27,389 nucleotides of DNA from IMG/VR virus record IMGVR_UViG_3300025009_002472, positions 1 to 27,389 of that record. One strand, given 5' to 3'. The notes beneath the pieces are model-generated. The model searched no databases. It was not told the DNA's origin and worked only from the letters and a program-made list of their open reading frames with translations. Numbering within the stretch: position 1 is the first letter of the stretch; each line of letters starts with the position of its first letter. The position numbers and the translations under genes were made by a program. Source of the stretch: a virus. Positions 7,868 through 16,358 of this stretch are shown in pieces.

Positions 7868-10321
7868 TCAGAGCCCCATCGCGGCCAGCGCCGCCTGACT
7901 GGCGGCCGCTGACGTGCCCGCCGCCGCGCCCCGCGCGCCGCGCCCGCTCCCAGCTGGGGCATTGAACAGGCTATTTGGCAGATAGCGCGCCAAAACAGTC
8001 CGCACCTCGTCCAGTATCACCGCGTTACCGGGATTGGCAGTGGCCATTGAATGGCGGCTACCGTCGCGTTCGGTGTAGCGTATGAGCGCCCGCTGGATCT
8101 CCGGGGTATTCCATATTTCCTGCAAATAGATCGGGGCCTGATCGTTTATCGTTCCATCCCATCTCCCTCTTTCATCAACGTTCGCATAATGATCAACCCG
8201 ACCGACCAACGCCTCAATATTCTCACGGGTCCGATAATACTCATCATAATTCACTTCCGGACGTCCCGTTCTCGAACGTACAACCGATCCGCTTGCCCGG
8301 CCCGCCGAGCGCAAATCCTGCATACTGCGCTGGAAGTCATGTTGCTGTACCACATTTTCATCCCGAATGGAATCTCTGAGCTGCGCCAGATTAACTGATC
8401 GCTGATATGCGGCATTTTGCTTGGCTTGATCCATTACCCGACGTTCTTCCGTACTGATAACCATCCCGTTCCACTGCGCAAGTATGTCATCCTTTGTCCA
8501 CTCATTGTCAGGGAACGCTGTGTTGTGCCGTTGCGCAAGCTGCTGCAGTAAATTATCGGGCGGCTGTTCGTCACGGAACCGGCCAAGTTCAGCGGAAATA
8601 CTCGATGTAACTGACCTCTGGTTATTTTCACGGAGTTGTCTTCCACGCGCCGACGTTGCCGCTAATGCCTCCACATCCAACATAACATCTCCATTAACAA
8701 ATAATAATCTTGGCCTACCATCGTCGCCAATAACAGGTATTTTTGTGATAGGGTCAAGTTCATATCGAACCAAGCCTGGCAGATTACCAACTTGTGACAC
8801 CAACATTTGATAGACAGAAAATGGCACTTGCCCAGCCAATCGTCCAGTTTGCTGGTCTTCAACACCGTATTCCTGTTGTACCGTATCGAGCAAACGATAA
8901 TCATTATCATTCATCCCGATTTGATTCCCTTCGCTATTTTCATAGGTAATAGAACCGTCACGCGACACTTTAACTTTACGATATCCTTGCGCCGACATGA
9001 GCAAATCGGTATTACTCAAAATTGTGTTGGTCTGTGCGGCGAGCTGCAATGTTTTGTAATGCTGCTGCACCGCTTCTTCAAATGATTGGATGTCAATATT
9101 GAGCCCTCCCACCGATATACTCATGGCATATTCCGGGTATCGCGAGCGAAAATCATCCTGCTCCGCCTGTTGACGCTGCTGCTCCCACTCCTGCTGATCC
9201 TGTTCGAACTGGCGCTTCTGGTCCAGCATCCCGCGGTAGAGGTCCTGCCGGTATATGCTGTCCGGGATCTCCGGGGCGCGGCCATCAGGCGCGGCCGGCG
9301 GCTCCTGCGCTGGCACGGTCCCCGGCGGCGCGGCCGACAGGTCAACCAATCCCTCCGCCAAACTTCCGGCCATCGGCGCCGGCGGGTAGTAAAACTCATT
9401 TTCCGGCATGGCAACCGCTGCCGGGGCGGGCGCGGCAGGGGCTGCTGCTTCCGCCGGCGCCGCCGCCGGAGCCGGGGCGGCAGGTCCTTGGCCGCCGGAT
9501 TCCTGCTGCAGGGCCTGCTGGTAGCTGTTGCTGACGATATGGCCGCGCATCCACAGGTTCTGCTGTGTGGAACCGCGGTACGGGCCGTTGACGGCCTCGC
9601 CGCCCAGTTTGGCGTACAGCTCGCGCTGGCGGGCAAAGGACGATCCGGTCAGGCCGGGGATATCCATGATCATCTGGTGCACAAGCCGACTGTCGTTGGC
9701 TTGGAAGGTTGGCAGTTCCGGGGGACCGCCGGCCTCGCCCTGGCCGCCGCCGCCGCGCAGCTGGATTACCGGGATACCCGACGCAGAGCGCGGGGCTGGC
9801 GCCGGCGGAGCGCCTGCCGCAGCCGGCGCGGTGCGCACGGCAGGGGCTGGCGCGGAAACCGGCGGCGGCGCGGGCCGCACGGCTGCAGGGGGCGCGGCAG
9901 GGGCCGGGCGCGGCACCGGCTGGCCCGGCTCGATCGCGCGCGCTACGGGCGCGCCGGCTGCTGCTGCAGCACCATTCGGCGCCGCCCCGGGCGCGCCAAT
10001 CGTCATCAAATCCAGTGAAACATCCACTCCGTTGGGGTTGAAGCGCTGCGAGAAGTCGGTGACGGCACGCGCCGCCGCGCGCCGCTGGCCGGCCTGCATG
10101 CTGGCGGTCTGGTTTTCGACCACCAACTGACGAATTGGACCGGTTAAGTCAAATTCCTGCTGTTTCCGGGCGTTTTCCGCCTCGGCAATCGCCGTCTGCC
10201 GCTCGAGCCGGGCCTGTTCCTTGCGCTGCATCGACGCCTGGAACGACTTCCACGCTATTTCCTCGCCCTGCTGGACGCCGGCGAACGCCCCGGCCCCCAC
10301 CTCACCCCAATTGATGGCCAT
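7868..10321 (-). CDS. probable internal virion (ejection) protein with Ala/Pro-rich linkers (817 aa)
   Basis: I do not recognise a catalytic domain. The N-terminus has a glycine-rich stretch (WGEVGAGAFAGVQQGEE) followed by a charged coiled coil (residues about 25-65). Two long Ala/Pro low-complexity linkers follow (about 108-200 and 285-345), separated by a small folded segment. After another charged Gln/Glu coiled coil (QQEWEQQRQQAEQDDF) comes a polar, mostly soluble C-terminal half. Its size and place between a 253-residue basic membrane-active candidate and the transglycosylase mirror gene 15 in the T7 14-15-16 ejectosome. The start has GGGGGATCAC upstream. It ends with TGA one base before the next ATG. 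The role as an internal head protein is an inference from synteny; an alternative is a tail or scaffold-associated structural protein. Confidence 0.75.
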   Translation of the reverse strand: MAINWGEVGAGAFAGVQQGEEIAWKSFQASMQRKEQARLERQTAIAEAENARKQQEFDLTGPIRQLVVENQTASMQAGQRRAAARAVTDFSQRFNPNGVDVSLDLMTIGAPGAAPNGAAAAAGAPVARAIEPGQPVPRPAPAAPPAAVRPAPPPVSAPAPAVRTAPAAAGAPPAPAPRSASGIPVIQLRGGGGQGEAGGPPELPTFQANDSRLVHQMIMDIPGLTGSSFARQRELYAKLGGEAVNGPYRGSTQQNLWMRGHIVSNSYQQALQQESGGQGPAAPAPAAAPAEAAAPAAPAPAAVAMPENEFYYPPAPMAGSLAEGLVDLSAAPPGTVPAQEPPAAPDGRAPEIPDSIYRQDLYRGMLDQKRQFEQDQQEWEQQRQQAEQDDFRSRYPEYAMSISVGGLNIDIQSFEEAVQQHYKTLQLAAQTNTILSNTDLLMSAQGYRKVKVSRDGSITYENSEGNQIGMNDNDYRLLDTVQQEYGVEDQQTGRLAGQVPFSVYQMLVSQVGNLPGLVRYELDPITKIPVIGDDGRPRLLFVNGDVMLDVEALAATSARGRQLRENNQRSVTSSISAELGRFRDEQPPDNLLQQLAQRHNTAFPDNEWTKDDILAQWNGMVISTEERRVMDQAKQNAAYQRSVNLAQLRDSIRDENVVQQHDFQRSMQDLRSAGRASGSVVRSRTGRPEVNYDEYYRTRENIEALVGRVDHYANVDERGRWDGTINDQAPIYLQEIWNTPEIQRALIRYTERDGSRHSMATANPGNAVILDEVRTVLARYLPNSLFNAPAGSGRGARGAAAGTSAAASQAALAAMGL

Positions 10322-10330
10322 GTGATCCCC

Positions 10331-11092
10331 CTACGCCGCGCGCCGCTTGGCGCTCTTCCGGAACCGGTCCAGCGCCTTGCCGCGCACCGGCTTAATCACC
10401 AGCGGGGCCCCGGTGGGGTTCGAGACCACCTCCGGATTCTGCCGGCCGCGGTCGCTGCCCTTCAAGTTCTCGCCCACCAGAATGCGCCGCGCGCTGGTAT
10501 TTTTGCCAGATTCGGCTGCATCGTCGAAATACTTTTTCCCCAGCCATGCGCCGGCAACCTTACCCGCCAGCGGCGCGATGAATGTGGACAGCAGCCCCTT
10601 GTCCTCGCCCGCCTTGCGGGTTTGGAAGTCGGCCATGTCGCGCGAGGTGACCGCGCCGGCGTAATTCCCGCGCATGCTGGCGACATTCGACAACTGGTTC
10701 ATCCGCGTCCCGGCGTACTCGCGCTGCAGGGCGAGGTCCTGATTCGCCAGCTCGACCTTTGCCCCCAGAATGCGGTCGAGCGCGCTACCGGCAACGTTTT
10801 CCTCAAGCTCCGACGCCGCCGCGATGGCAGTCCCGGACTTACCAAGCCGGGACCCGAACCTATTCAGGAAATTCGACCGCGCCGCCTTGGCCTGATTGCC
10901 GACCTGCGTGCGCGTGACATCGAGCACCCCGCGCTTGATGCCTTCCGTGGTGTACGCCTCGCGCGGGGGCTGGAACCCGGCATAATCGCCGATGGCCTGA
11001 TTCTGGGCATCCATCGCCGCGTTCGACGCGTCCCAGTTCGCTTCTTCTTTTTTTCCGAACAGCGCTTTTTTAATGCTTTTCAGGAATCCCAT
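10331..11092 (-). CDS. probable small internal virion/ejection protein, gp14-like position (253 aa)
   Basis: The start at 11092 overlaps the preceding stop (TGATG) and has GAGGTG upstream; a 22-residue longer reading runs into the previous gene. The protein opens with a basic amphipathic segment (MGFLKSIKKALFGKKEE), then a long alanine/glutamine-rich helical region. Near residues 185-205 a weakly hydrophobic glycine-containing helix (LLSTFIAPLAGKVAGAWLG) could insert in a membrane. The C-terminus is strongly basic (KPVRGKALDRFRKSAKRR). That is reminiscent of T7 gp14, the first ejection protein that reaches the outer membrane, and the gene is followed by gp15- and gp16-position genes. No sequence identity to gp14 is claimed; the call rests on gene order and composition. 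Confidence 0.65.
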   Translation of the reverse strand: MGFLKSIKKALFGKKEEANWDASNAAMDAQNQAIGDYAGFQPPREAYTTEGIKRGVLDVTRTQVGNQAKAARSNFLNRFGSRLGKSGTAIAAASELEENVAGSALDRILGAKVELANQDLALQREYAGTRMNQLSNVASMRGNYAGAVTSRDMADFQTRKAGEDKGLLSTFIAPLAGKVAGAWLGKKYFDDAAESGKNTSARRILVGENLKGSDRGRQNPEVVSNPTGAPLVIKPVRGKALDRFRKSAKRRAA

Positions 11093-11379
11093 CAGATCAC
11101 CTCGATGTAGTATTTGCCGGCCGCGCTGAACCGCAGCAGAATCTGCGTATCGTTCCACTTCTCTTCATCCGCCAGTATGTGGTAGCAGGCGCCCGGCGCG
11201 CCGCTGGGCAGGTGCTTGCCCGGAATGTACCCGAACGGCCGCCGCTTCAGCTTGTGGTTGACCGCGATCGCCCGGCGCGTCCCTGACGGGTTGTCCACCT
11301 CACTGGTCGCAACGCTGACCTCAATCAGTGCGTCCCGGTGGTTCATGTCGGCCAGCGTGTTCCCAGTGATGTCAGCCAT
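11092..11379 (-). CDS. small beta-rich virion-associated protein, unknown function (95 aa)
   Basis: The ATG at 11379 overlaps the stop of the upstream fibre-like gene (TGATG). The sequence is predominantly beta-strand in character. It has a central NHKLKRRPFGYIPGK motif, a short turn-rich stretch, then WNDTQILLRFSAAGKYYIEVI. Small phage tail/capsid-associated proteins often share the pattern 'H-L-x-R-x-P-x-G-[FY]-I' followed by 'W...T..L.L..SA....' near the C-terminus, which this fits, but I cannot name the family. There is no signal peptide, unlike the gene just upstream. It sits between a fibre-like protein and the first ejection protein, so a minor structural role is the most economical guess. 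Confidence 0.6.
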   Translation of the reverse strand: MADITGNTLADMNHRDALIEVSVATSEVDNPSGTRRAIAVNHKLKRRPFGYIPGKHLPSGAPGACYHILADEEKWNDTQILLRFSAAGKYYIEVI

Positions 11380-12206
11380 CAGTAGCCCCACGCTGTCCAC
11401 ATATAGAGGTAACCAGCGCTATTTGCCGTGGTCAGTCCGCCAGTATTATCCCTCACCCGAAACCCATGGCTGTCACTGTTGTTAACCAATGTTGCGTACG
11501 TTCCGGGATCCCACGTCAAACCAGATCCATTCAAGGCGACCATGCTGAAATATTCCTCATAACTCGGGGCCTCGTTACTGGTGCTGACGATCACGCTGTC
11601 AGGAAGACAATCCATAGCCAAAAAAAACGAACCATCGCTGCCGCCAGGAGAGGTTGCATGGTAATTGCTGTAGACCACAACCCTCGTCACCGTGAAATTG
11701 ATCTTTGCCCCTCCTTGTACGTGGCCGGCACCCTGCTGCGTGCAGTAAATGGTACGCGTGTCAGTTCCATCACCAAGATACCGTCCGTTGACCATCTTCA
11801 CGAAGTTTTGTGAGGTGTCAGACTGTGAAACAAGTCGTGACGTGGGAAAAGTGAATGCCGGAGCAAACATCGTATCACTACTGATCGCGCCGCTGTCCAT
11901 GGCGTACGATCCGACACTGTGATACCCCATATTGTCCTGCGTGATGGTGTGCTGCGCGATGTCAGTGCCAAGCACTGTGCTGTCCTCAATCTGGCTGCTG
12001 GCGACACTGTTGATGCCGAGCTGATGGGCGTCAAAATTGTCGTTAAATTTCGACGACGACACCGACTGTCCGGGACTGAACACCCACGGGGTAGTCACCG
12101 GGTCAGCCAAGGCGTGGTAGACAGAAATCGTACCTAATGCCACCACCACACCCAACAACCGCGCAATACCGATGCTGATGGCGCGCACTGTCCGCTCGTT
12201 CTTCAT
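11379..12206 (-). CDS. fibre-like protein with N-terminal Sec signal peptide (275 aa)
   Basis: The start at 12206 overlaps the nozzle gene's stop (TGATG) and is preceded by GAGGGGG. Residues 1-34 form a clear Sec signal: basic MKNERTVR, a hydrophobic core (LLGVVVALGTISVYHALA) and a likely cut before DPVTT. The mature part begins with SSSKFNDNFDAHQ and a short ladder of SSQIEDSTVLGTDIAQHTIT type, a repeat style common in phage tail fibres. A beta-rich C-terminal domain ends in MWTAWGY. Placement immediately after the nozzle gene is normal for a fibre, but a cleavable signal peptide is not: it would send the protein to the periplasm or cell surface. Whether it is a virion fibre, a surface decoy or an infected-cell envelope protein cannot be decided from sequence. 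Confidence 0.7.
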   Translation of the reverse strand: MKNERTVRAISIGIARLLGVVVALGTISVYHALADPVTTPWVFSPGQSVSSSKFNDNFDAHQLGINSVASSQIEDSTVLGTDIAQHTITQDNMGYHSVGSYAMDSGAISSDTMFAPAFTFPTSRLVSQSDTSQNFVKMVNGRYLGDGTDTRTIYCTQQGAGHVQGGAKINFTVTRVVVYSNYHATSPGGSDGSFFLAMDCLPDSVIVSTSNEAPSYEEYFSMVALNGSGLTWDPGTYATLVNNSDSHGFRVRDNTGGLTTANSAGYLYMWTAWGY

Positions 12207-14128
12207 CACTGATACCCCCTCGCAATTCCGTATAGTGTCACCGCGGCAATACCCAGATAGTTATTCGTCGCGTCCTTCACCTGCAGCTGTGTCCAAAACC
12301 CCTGATTCTCCTCACCGAAGGTCAGGGAATAGCTGTAAAACGAGAAATCACCAAACACCGACCCGTCATCAAAAAGCGACTCGTCGAATATGGCGATGTT
12401 GGTCGAGATGCCGTCAATGACCCCGCTCTGAGTGTTCCCGTTGTAGGTATCGCAGGTCACCGTTATGCGGTCCTGAAGCTTCGCCACCATGCTGAGCTGG
12501 GTATACTCGAATATCTCGTTGATGGACTTTGCCCCAATCTTCCCCATCAGCCACCAATATTCGATGAACTGCGTGCCGGGAGCGGCCACGATCGCATCCG
12601 TGTCAACCGACTGGTAAAAGAGCTGCACCAGGCGCGGCGCCGCGGAGTCCGTCAGGGTAAACAACTCACCCTCGCCCGAAGCGCCGTAGTTGATATCGCG
12701 GGAGATCATCGGGCCCGCGCTGTAGCCGTAATCCGGGCCAACAAACACATCCTTTTCGATGTCATACAGCACTGCGTTATTGTTGTACGAGTCATCCGCA
12801 TCGGCCGCGTTGTACGAGACCACGATGTAATTGTCGTGCACGCATATGCTGATGTCCTCAATCGACGATTTCCTGATTTCCTTTTTGATGATATTCAGAA
12901 TATCGCTGCCGCGCTTCGTCTTCTTCAACGATTGCGGCGGATTGATGCCGTCGCAGACGCACAGGCCCTCGCGCGGGTCCCAGAACGTCAGATATGATCC
13001 GCGGGATATAGCCACTTCCTTGATCGAGCCCGGCGAGCATGTCCCGAACGCGCCGTAAAACGCCACCTGATCGTAGCCCTGCGCGCTGTTCCGGCGGTAG
13101 TACGCTACCCCCGATTCCTTGAAGGTCACCACGCTGTTGTTGACTGTGTTGCAGCCCATCGTTCGGCCGTGCCCGTCCTTGAAGAAACCGGCATTGCTCG
13201 GGTCGAATTCCTGCGGATGTTCCGCAACCGACCAGAACAACCGGTCATCCTCAGCCGCAGTGCCGAGAATAATCAGTACCCCGTCATGCTTGCACGCCCA
13301 TTTCGGCCCGACAATGCGATCGATGACGTTCGGGTCCATGTGCGTTTGATCGGTGGCGGCGACGCTGTCAACATAGGTCCCGGTGAACGGTGCAGTGATG
13401 CGGTCGTGGAAGAAGTAAGCGCCGCCATCATCGGAAGTTCGGTATACATTGACCGCGTTCGTTTGCGGATCGGTCGGCACGGCATAAGCAAGGTTGATGT
13501 TCTCGGCCGTCACATCGATCTGGTTGCTGGCGGCCGACATGGCCCCGTAATATTCGCGCAGTTCGGCGTTGACCTCGCGCACCTCGCGCGTCTTATACCT
13601 GTATTTCCCGGTGACGGAACCCGTTCCTGCCGATGACGCCACCGGGGCCGCCGGCTTTGCCAGCATGAAGGTGTGCATGTCATTCAGGCTGTCGCTGCGC
13701 AGCGTCATTCCACAATCGATACCGTTGAAGGCGAATACCTTGTCATCCCAATCGACAAAGCACACTCGTTTCGTGGCTGCTGACCAGGTCATACCGCTCG
13801 GGAACGTCATCGCGTTGGCCGTGAGTGTCGGCACCGTGCCGCTGAAACGGATCATAGTGCTTTTGCAAGCCGCATACAGGCGGTCGGCGGCATCACCGGT
13901 CGATGGATACGCCTGGTGAATGCCTGCGCAGCGGCCGGGGAACACATAGTCACTGGCAAAGCGCGAGCCGGGCCGGCGCGACAGGACACCGTCACGCAGC
14001 CTGATATTCGACAGGCGCATCGCCGCGGTCAGGTCAACGCTGATCGGATCATCAATGGTTACCAGCCCCAACTTGTCACACTCGATGTTCCATTCAATGC
14101 CACCGTGGTTTGTACGCTTGAAGGTCAT
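12206..14128 (-). CDS. tail nozzle / tail tubular protein B-like (640 aa)
   Basis: This is a large soluble beta-rich protein with no signal peptide. It contains successive four-strand-like segments such as MRLSNIRLRDGVLSRRPG near residues 37-54, then VFAFNGI, LFWSVAEHPQEFD, LTFWDPREGLCVCDG and AVLYDIEKDVF. Ordered motifs of this kind (start with 'NI...DGVLSRRPG', later 'LFWS....P.DF') are typical of podoviral nozzle proteins such as T7 gp12 and P22 gp10. Those proteins form the distal tube below the adaptor ring and gate DNA exit. Its order after the adaptor gene fits, except that four small genes have been inserted between them. The ATG at 14128 overlaps the preceding stop (TAATG) with AGGAATAGG upstream. 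Confidence 0.75.
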   Translation of the reverse strand: MTFKRTNHGGIEWNIECDKLGLVTIDDPISVDLTAAMRLSNIRLRDGVLSRRPGSRFASDYVFPGRCAGIHQAYPSTGDAADRLYAACKSTMIRFSGTVPTLTANAMTFPSGMTWSAATKRVCFVDWDDKVFAFNGIDCGMTLRSDSLNDMHTFMLAKPAAPVASSAGTGSVTGKYRYKTREVREVNAELREYYGAMSAASNQIDVTAENINLAYAVPTDPQTNAVNVYRTSDDGGAYFFHDRITAPFTGTYVDSVAATDQTHMDPNVIDRIVGPKWACKHDGVLIILGTAAEDDRLFWSVAEHPQEFDPSNAGFFKDGHGRTMGCNTVNNSVVTFKESGVAYYRRNSAQGYDQVAFYGAFGTCSPGSIKEVAISRGSYLTFWDPREGLCVCDGINPPQSLKKTKRGSDILNIIKKEIRKSSIEDISICVHDNYIVVSYNAADADDSYNNNAVLYDIEKDVFVGPDYGYSAGPMISRDINYGASGEGELFTLTDSAAPRLVQLFYQSVDTDAIVAAPGTQFIEYWWLMGKIGAKSINEIFEYTQLSMVAKLQDRITVTCDTYNGNTQSGVIDGISTNIAIFDESLFDDGSVFGDFSFYSYSLTFGEENQGFWTQLQVKDATNNYLGIAAVTLYGIARGYQ

Positions 14129-15291
14129 TACCTATTCCTCCACAGCAGCCGGCGGAAGGTGTTAACCATTGATTCGCGCCGATGTTCGCCAATCACAGAA
14201 ACAGGGACATAATATCCCCACGATACGCCAATGATCCCACCGGTGCTACTTGCGGTCGTCAGTGATATCGGATCACTGAAATATGCCAGAGTACTGTATG
14301 TATCTGTCAGCATATTCGTCCACGTCGGCTGAATCGAGATGTTTCCCACACCAATCGACGGGGCATCACCCATCCCACAATTATAGGTGTCGGTGTACGA
14401 AATGTAACAAGTCGAAGCGATTGCCCCGTCATTACCTGTATTGAATACTTCGGTGCAACCGTCGATAATGGTATTGGTGATAATTGTCGTGTCGCTCCCT
14501 CCGTTCAGGGCAGCGTTTGAGCCGTTGACGATATACTTGGCATTGCGCACGGTGCAGTGGTCGATGTAAGCATAGACATTCACCGGTAGGTCGCGCGGGG
14601 TGGGGCAATAAACGGCGTTCACATTCACGAATGAACTGTTATATATGCGCACCACACCACGCTTGTTCGTGTCGTCAACTCCGCCGCCGTATTCACGGTG
14701 CCCGATGACGCCGTTGAGTGTGTCGCCAGTATAGGTGATGTTGAAGAACAAGCAGTTTTGGACATCCAAAAAGACTTTGCTGTCCGTGCCAACGGTAGGC
14801 TGGCACTGTATCACGGCGTTGTGCGAAGACGACGGTACGACCATATTGATATTTCTGAATGCGAACCCGTCTATGCTAATGATACCGTCCTTTTTGCCAG
14901 ACGTCAGGAAGTTTGAGCCGTAGTTGAATATGGGAGTTGACCACGACCGGTATCCTGAATACGAACCAAAGGTAGGGCTATCAGATCCAACGGAAACACC
15001 ACGAAATTTGACATATTGGTCAGACAGCGTGACATAGTCCTGCATGTAGTCTGATGTGTCTCCTGTGCAGGAATATCCATACACCCACATCGTATCCGGG
15101 AAATTGGTATCAGTGGAAACCAACTTCGTCTTGCCATACGTAACGGTGATTACCGGGCTGTCAGGAGTGTAGCCATAGGCAGGCAGATTGCGGGCGCGAG
15201 TGTCACCGGCGCTAACGTACAGATTAATACCAGCTGTGGCAAAACACGGAGCGGCACACAGCACAAGTATCATCGCGATAATGTAACGCAT
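14128..15291 (-). CDS. secreted right-handed beta-helix protein, tailspike-like (387 aa)
   Basis: Residues 1-18 (MRYIIAMILVLCAAPCFA) are a compact Sec signal peptide. The mature chain starts with LYVSAGDTRARN, close to the DUF1565-like opening often seen before beta-helices. It then shows regularly spaced short strands of the parallel beta-helix type: ISIDGFAFRNINMV, VFLDVQNCLFFNIT, VRIYNSSFVNVNAV, YIDHCTVRNAKYIVNGS, TIITNTIIDGCTEVF. Such folds are used by phage tailspikes and polysaccharide lyases, and also by secreted bacterial enzymes. I see no obvious catalytic residue set. The C-terminus is basic (EHRRESMVNTFRRLLWRNR). The ATG overlaps the upstream stop (TGATG) with GGAGG in front. The beta-helix is well supported; tailspike versus secreted surface-modifying protein is open because of the signal peptide. 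Confidence 0.75.
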   Translation of the reverse strand: MRYIIAMILVLCAAPCFATAGINLYVSAGDTRARNLPAYGYTPDSPVITVTYGKTKLVSTDTNFPDTMWVYGYSCTGDTSDYMQDYVTLSDQYVKFRGVSVGSDSPTFGSYSGYRSWSTPIFNYGSNFLTSGKKDGIISIDGFAFRNINMVVPSSSHNAVIQCQPTVGTDSKVFLDVQNCLFFNITYTGDTLNGVIGHREYGGGVDDTNKRGVVRIYNSSFVNVNAVYCPTPRDLPVNVYAYIDHCTVRNAKYIVNGSNAALNGGSDTTIITNTIIDGCTEVFNTGNDGAIASTCYISYTDTYNCGMGDAPSIGVGNISIQPTWTNMLTDTYSTLAYFSDPISLTTASSTGGIIGVSWGYYVPVSVIGEHRRESMVNTFRRLLWRNR

Positions 15292-15803
15292 CAGTACGCC
15301 TCCACGGTTTCAACAACGTCGATAACTCTTTCAGCCAACTGTCCGTTAGGGGCAATGAATGTCTCCCATACATACCGGCGGCGAACCCGCATATTGGCGA
15401 TTTCGCTTTCTTCAATATCCTCATACGGCAATTCACCGTGGCCGGGAATAACTTCACGCGTATCACTTCGATTTGTGCGATCGGGCTTTTCACGCATAGC
15501 CTGGCGAACCCATTCAGCCGTCGGCGTATCGTTGATATTCTTTGCCACCACGCCAGTATCAGCGCCAAATACCCCCAGATTAACCACACGATGCCACGAG
15601 CCGTTGCTTGAAGTTACCGGCTCAGTTTCAGTCAAACCGCTGTTGCTGTCGCTGCCCAGCGCATCGTCAACATGGATATTCTGACGGTTGCCATTGTCAG
15701 CGAACGATGGCGTTGGTTCGACAGCGAGACAGAATATGGCAAAGGCGATGGCAATCCAGATCAAGATGCGCTCGAACGCTTTGCTGTGTCCGACCTTTTC
15801 CAT
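15291..15803 (-). CDS. secreted protein of unknown function with signal peptide (170 aa)
   Basis: The ATG at 15803 immediately follows a TAA stop. The N-terminus has a longer basic region (MEKVGHSKAFERI), a strongly hydrophobic core (LIWIAIAFAIFCLAV) and a probable cut after PTPSFA near residue 36. The mature protein opens with IHVDDALGSDSNSGLTETEP. That resembles the 'YVS..GSDSN.GL.PE.P' start of beta-helix secreted proteins, but it then departs into a polar, charged sequence with no helix ladder. The C-terminal part is rich in Arg/Glu (MRVRRRYVWETFIAP). It may be a short relative, or a truncated copy, of the opening of the neighbouring beta-helix protein. Its position within the tail-gene interval implies co-expression with virion genes. 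Confidence 0.65.
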   Translation of the reverse strand: MEKVGHSKAFERILIWIAIAFAIFCLAVEPTPSFADNGNRQNIHVDDALGSDSNSGLTETEPVTSSNGSWHRVVNLGVFGADTGVVAKNINDTPTAEWVRQAMREKPDRTNRSDTREVIPGHGELPYEDIEESEIANMRVRRRYVWETFIAPNGQLAERVIDVVETVEAY

Positions 15804-15878
15804 TTAGCACCTTGCCCGGTATTCGTTGCGCGGGACATCGCCACAGAACAACAGCAGCGCATCGATGATAAAGCGCAT
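15804..15878 (-). CDS. 24-residue hydrophobic peptide ORF, coupled on both sides
   Basis: The ATG overlaps the upstream stop (TGATG), and the TAA stop abuts the ATG of the next gene, leaving no untranslated base between three consecutive genes. The peptide reads MRFIIDALLLFCGDVPRNEY and four more residues. It starts with the same Met-Arg-x-Ile-Ile pattern as the signal-peptide genes on either side. Only a weak GGGA lies upstream, so coupling would be needed. It could be a real micro-membrane peptide, a coupling device, or the remnant of a signal peptide whose mature domain was lost. Confidence 0.4.
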   Translation of the reverse strand: MRFIIDALLLFCGDVPRNEYRARC

Positions 15879-16348
15879 CAGCGCATCCCGCGCACAGCAA
15901 TGTAGTCGCCGCTACAGGCAAGTCCGCTGCGCGTCTGGATCCACAGCGTGGGAACACGGAACGGGTACAGGTACAGCGTTTTGGCTGGCTGGTAATCTCC
16001 TTTGCCGGCCGCTGCTTCAGCATAGGTCAGGGAAACCAGAATATCGGTATCAGCAACCGTCACCTGGTACCAGTTGTACGTCGATCCGAAGGCAAAAGTA
16101 TCGAACGTCGCGTCAAGGGTAGTGTCGGTGAGAATTTCCGTACTCACACACGACGCGGCAATCGTATCAAACACAATTGCGCCATCAATCTTGCGCACAC
16201 TGGTATCCAAAGCCCAATCAGTTCCCGTCCAAACAAGGGGCGGAACGTTCCCATTACCGTCAGTCGGTAATGTGCGGACCGGGTCTAGGGCCTGAGCGGC
16301 CGTCACCAGCACCAGCGACATCATAATCACCACGATAATTGTGCGCAT
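15878..16348 (-). CDS. secreted beta-rich virion-module protein with signal peptide (156 aa)
   Basis: The start at 16348 is fixed by GAGGAGGAT just upstream; a 23-residue longer reading overlaps the adaptor gene and destroys the signal. Residues 1-20 (MRTIIVVIMMSLVLVTAAQA) are a textbook Sec signal with AQA before the cut. The mature protein is beta-rich, contains two cysteines suited to an oxidising compartment, and ends with a YPFRVPTLWIQTRSG...DYIAVRG pattern. I cannot assign a family. It follows the adaptor gene by 10 bases, so it is expressed with tail-completion genes. The first 12 coding bases (ATGCGCACAATT) are identical to those of the signal-peptide gene after the capsid gene. Confidence 0.65.
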   Translation of the reverse strand: MRTIIVVIMMSLVLVTAAQALDPVRTLPTDGNGNVPPLVWTGTDWALDTSVRKIDGAIVFDTIAASCVSTEILTDTTLDATFDTFAFGSTYNWYQVTVADTDILVSLTYAEAAAGKGDYQPAKTLYLYPFRVPTLWIQTRSGLACSGDYIAVRGMR

Positions 16349-16358
16349 TGCATCCTCC

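Noticed and set aside
9086-10018. Long plus-strand frame of 310 codons rich in Arg/Gly
   Set aside because: It is the antisense shadow of the Ala/Pro low-complexity part of the 817-residue ejection gene.
15291-15803. The 170-residue secreted protein as a frameshifted piece of the following beta-helix gene
   Set aside because: Both have their own signal peptide and a clean TGATG junction, and the second half of the 170-residue product does not resemble a beta-helix.
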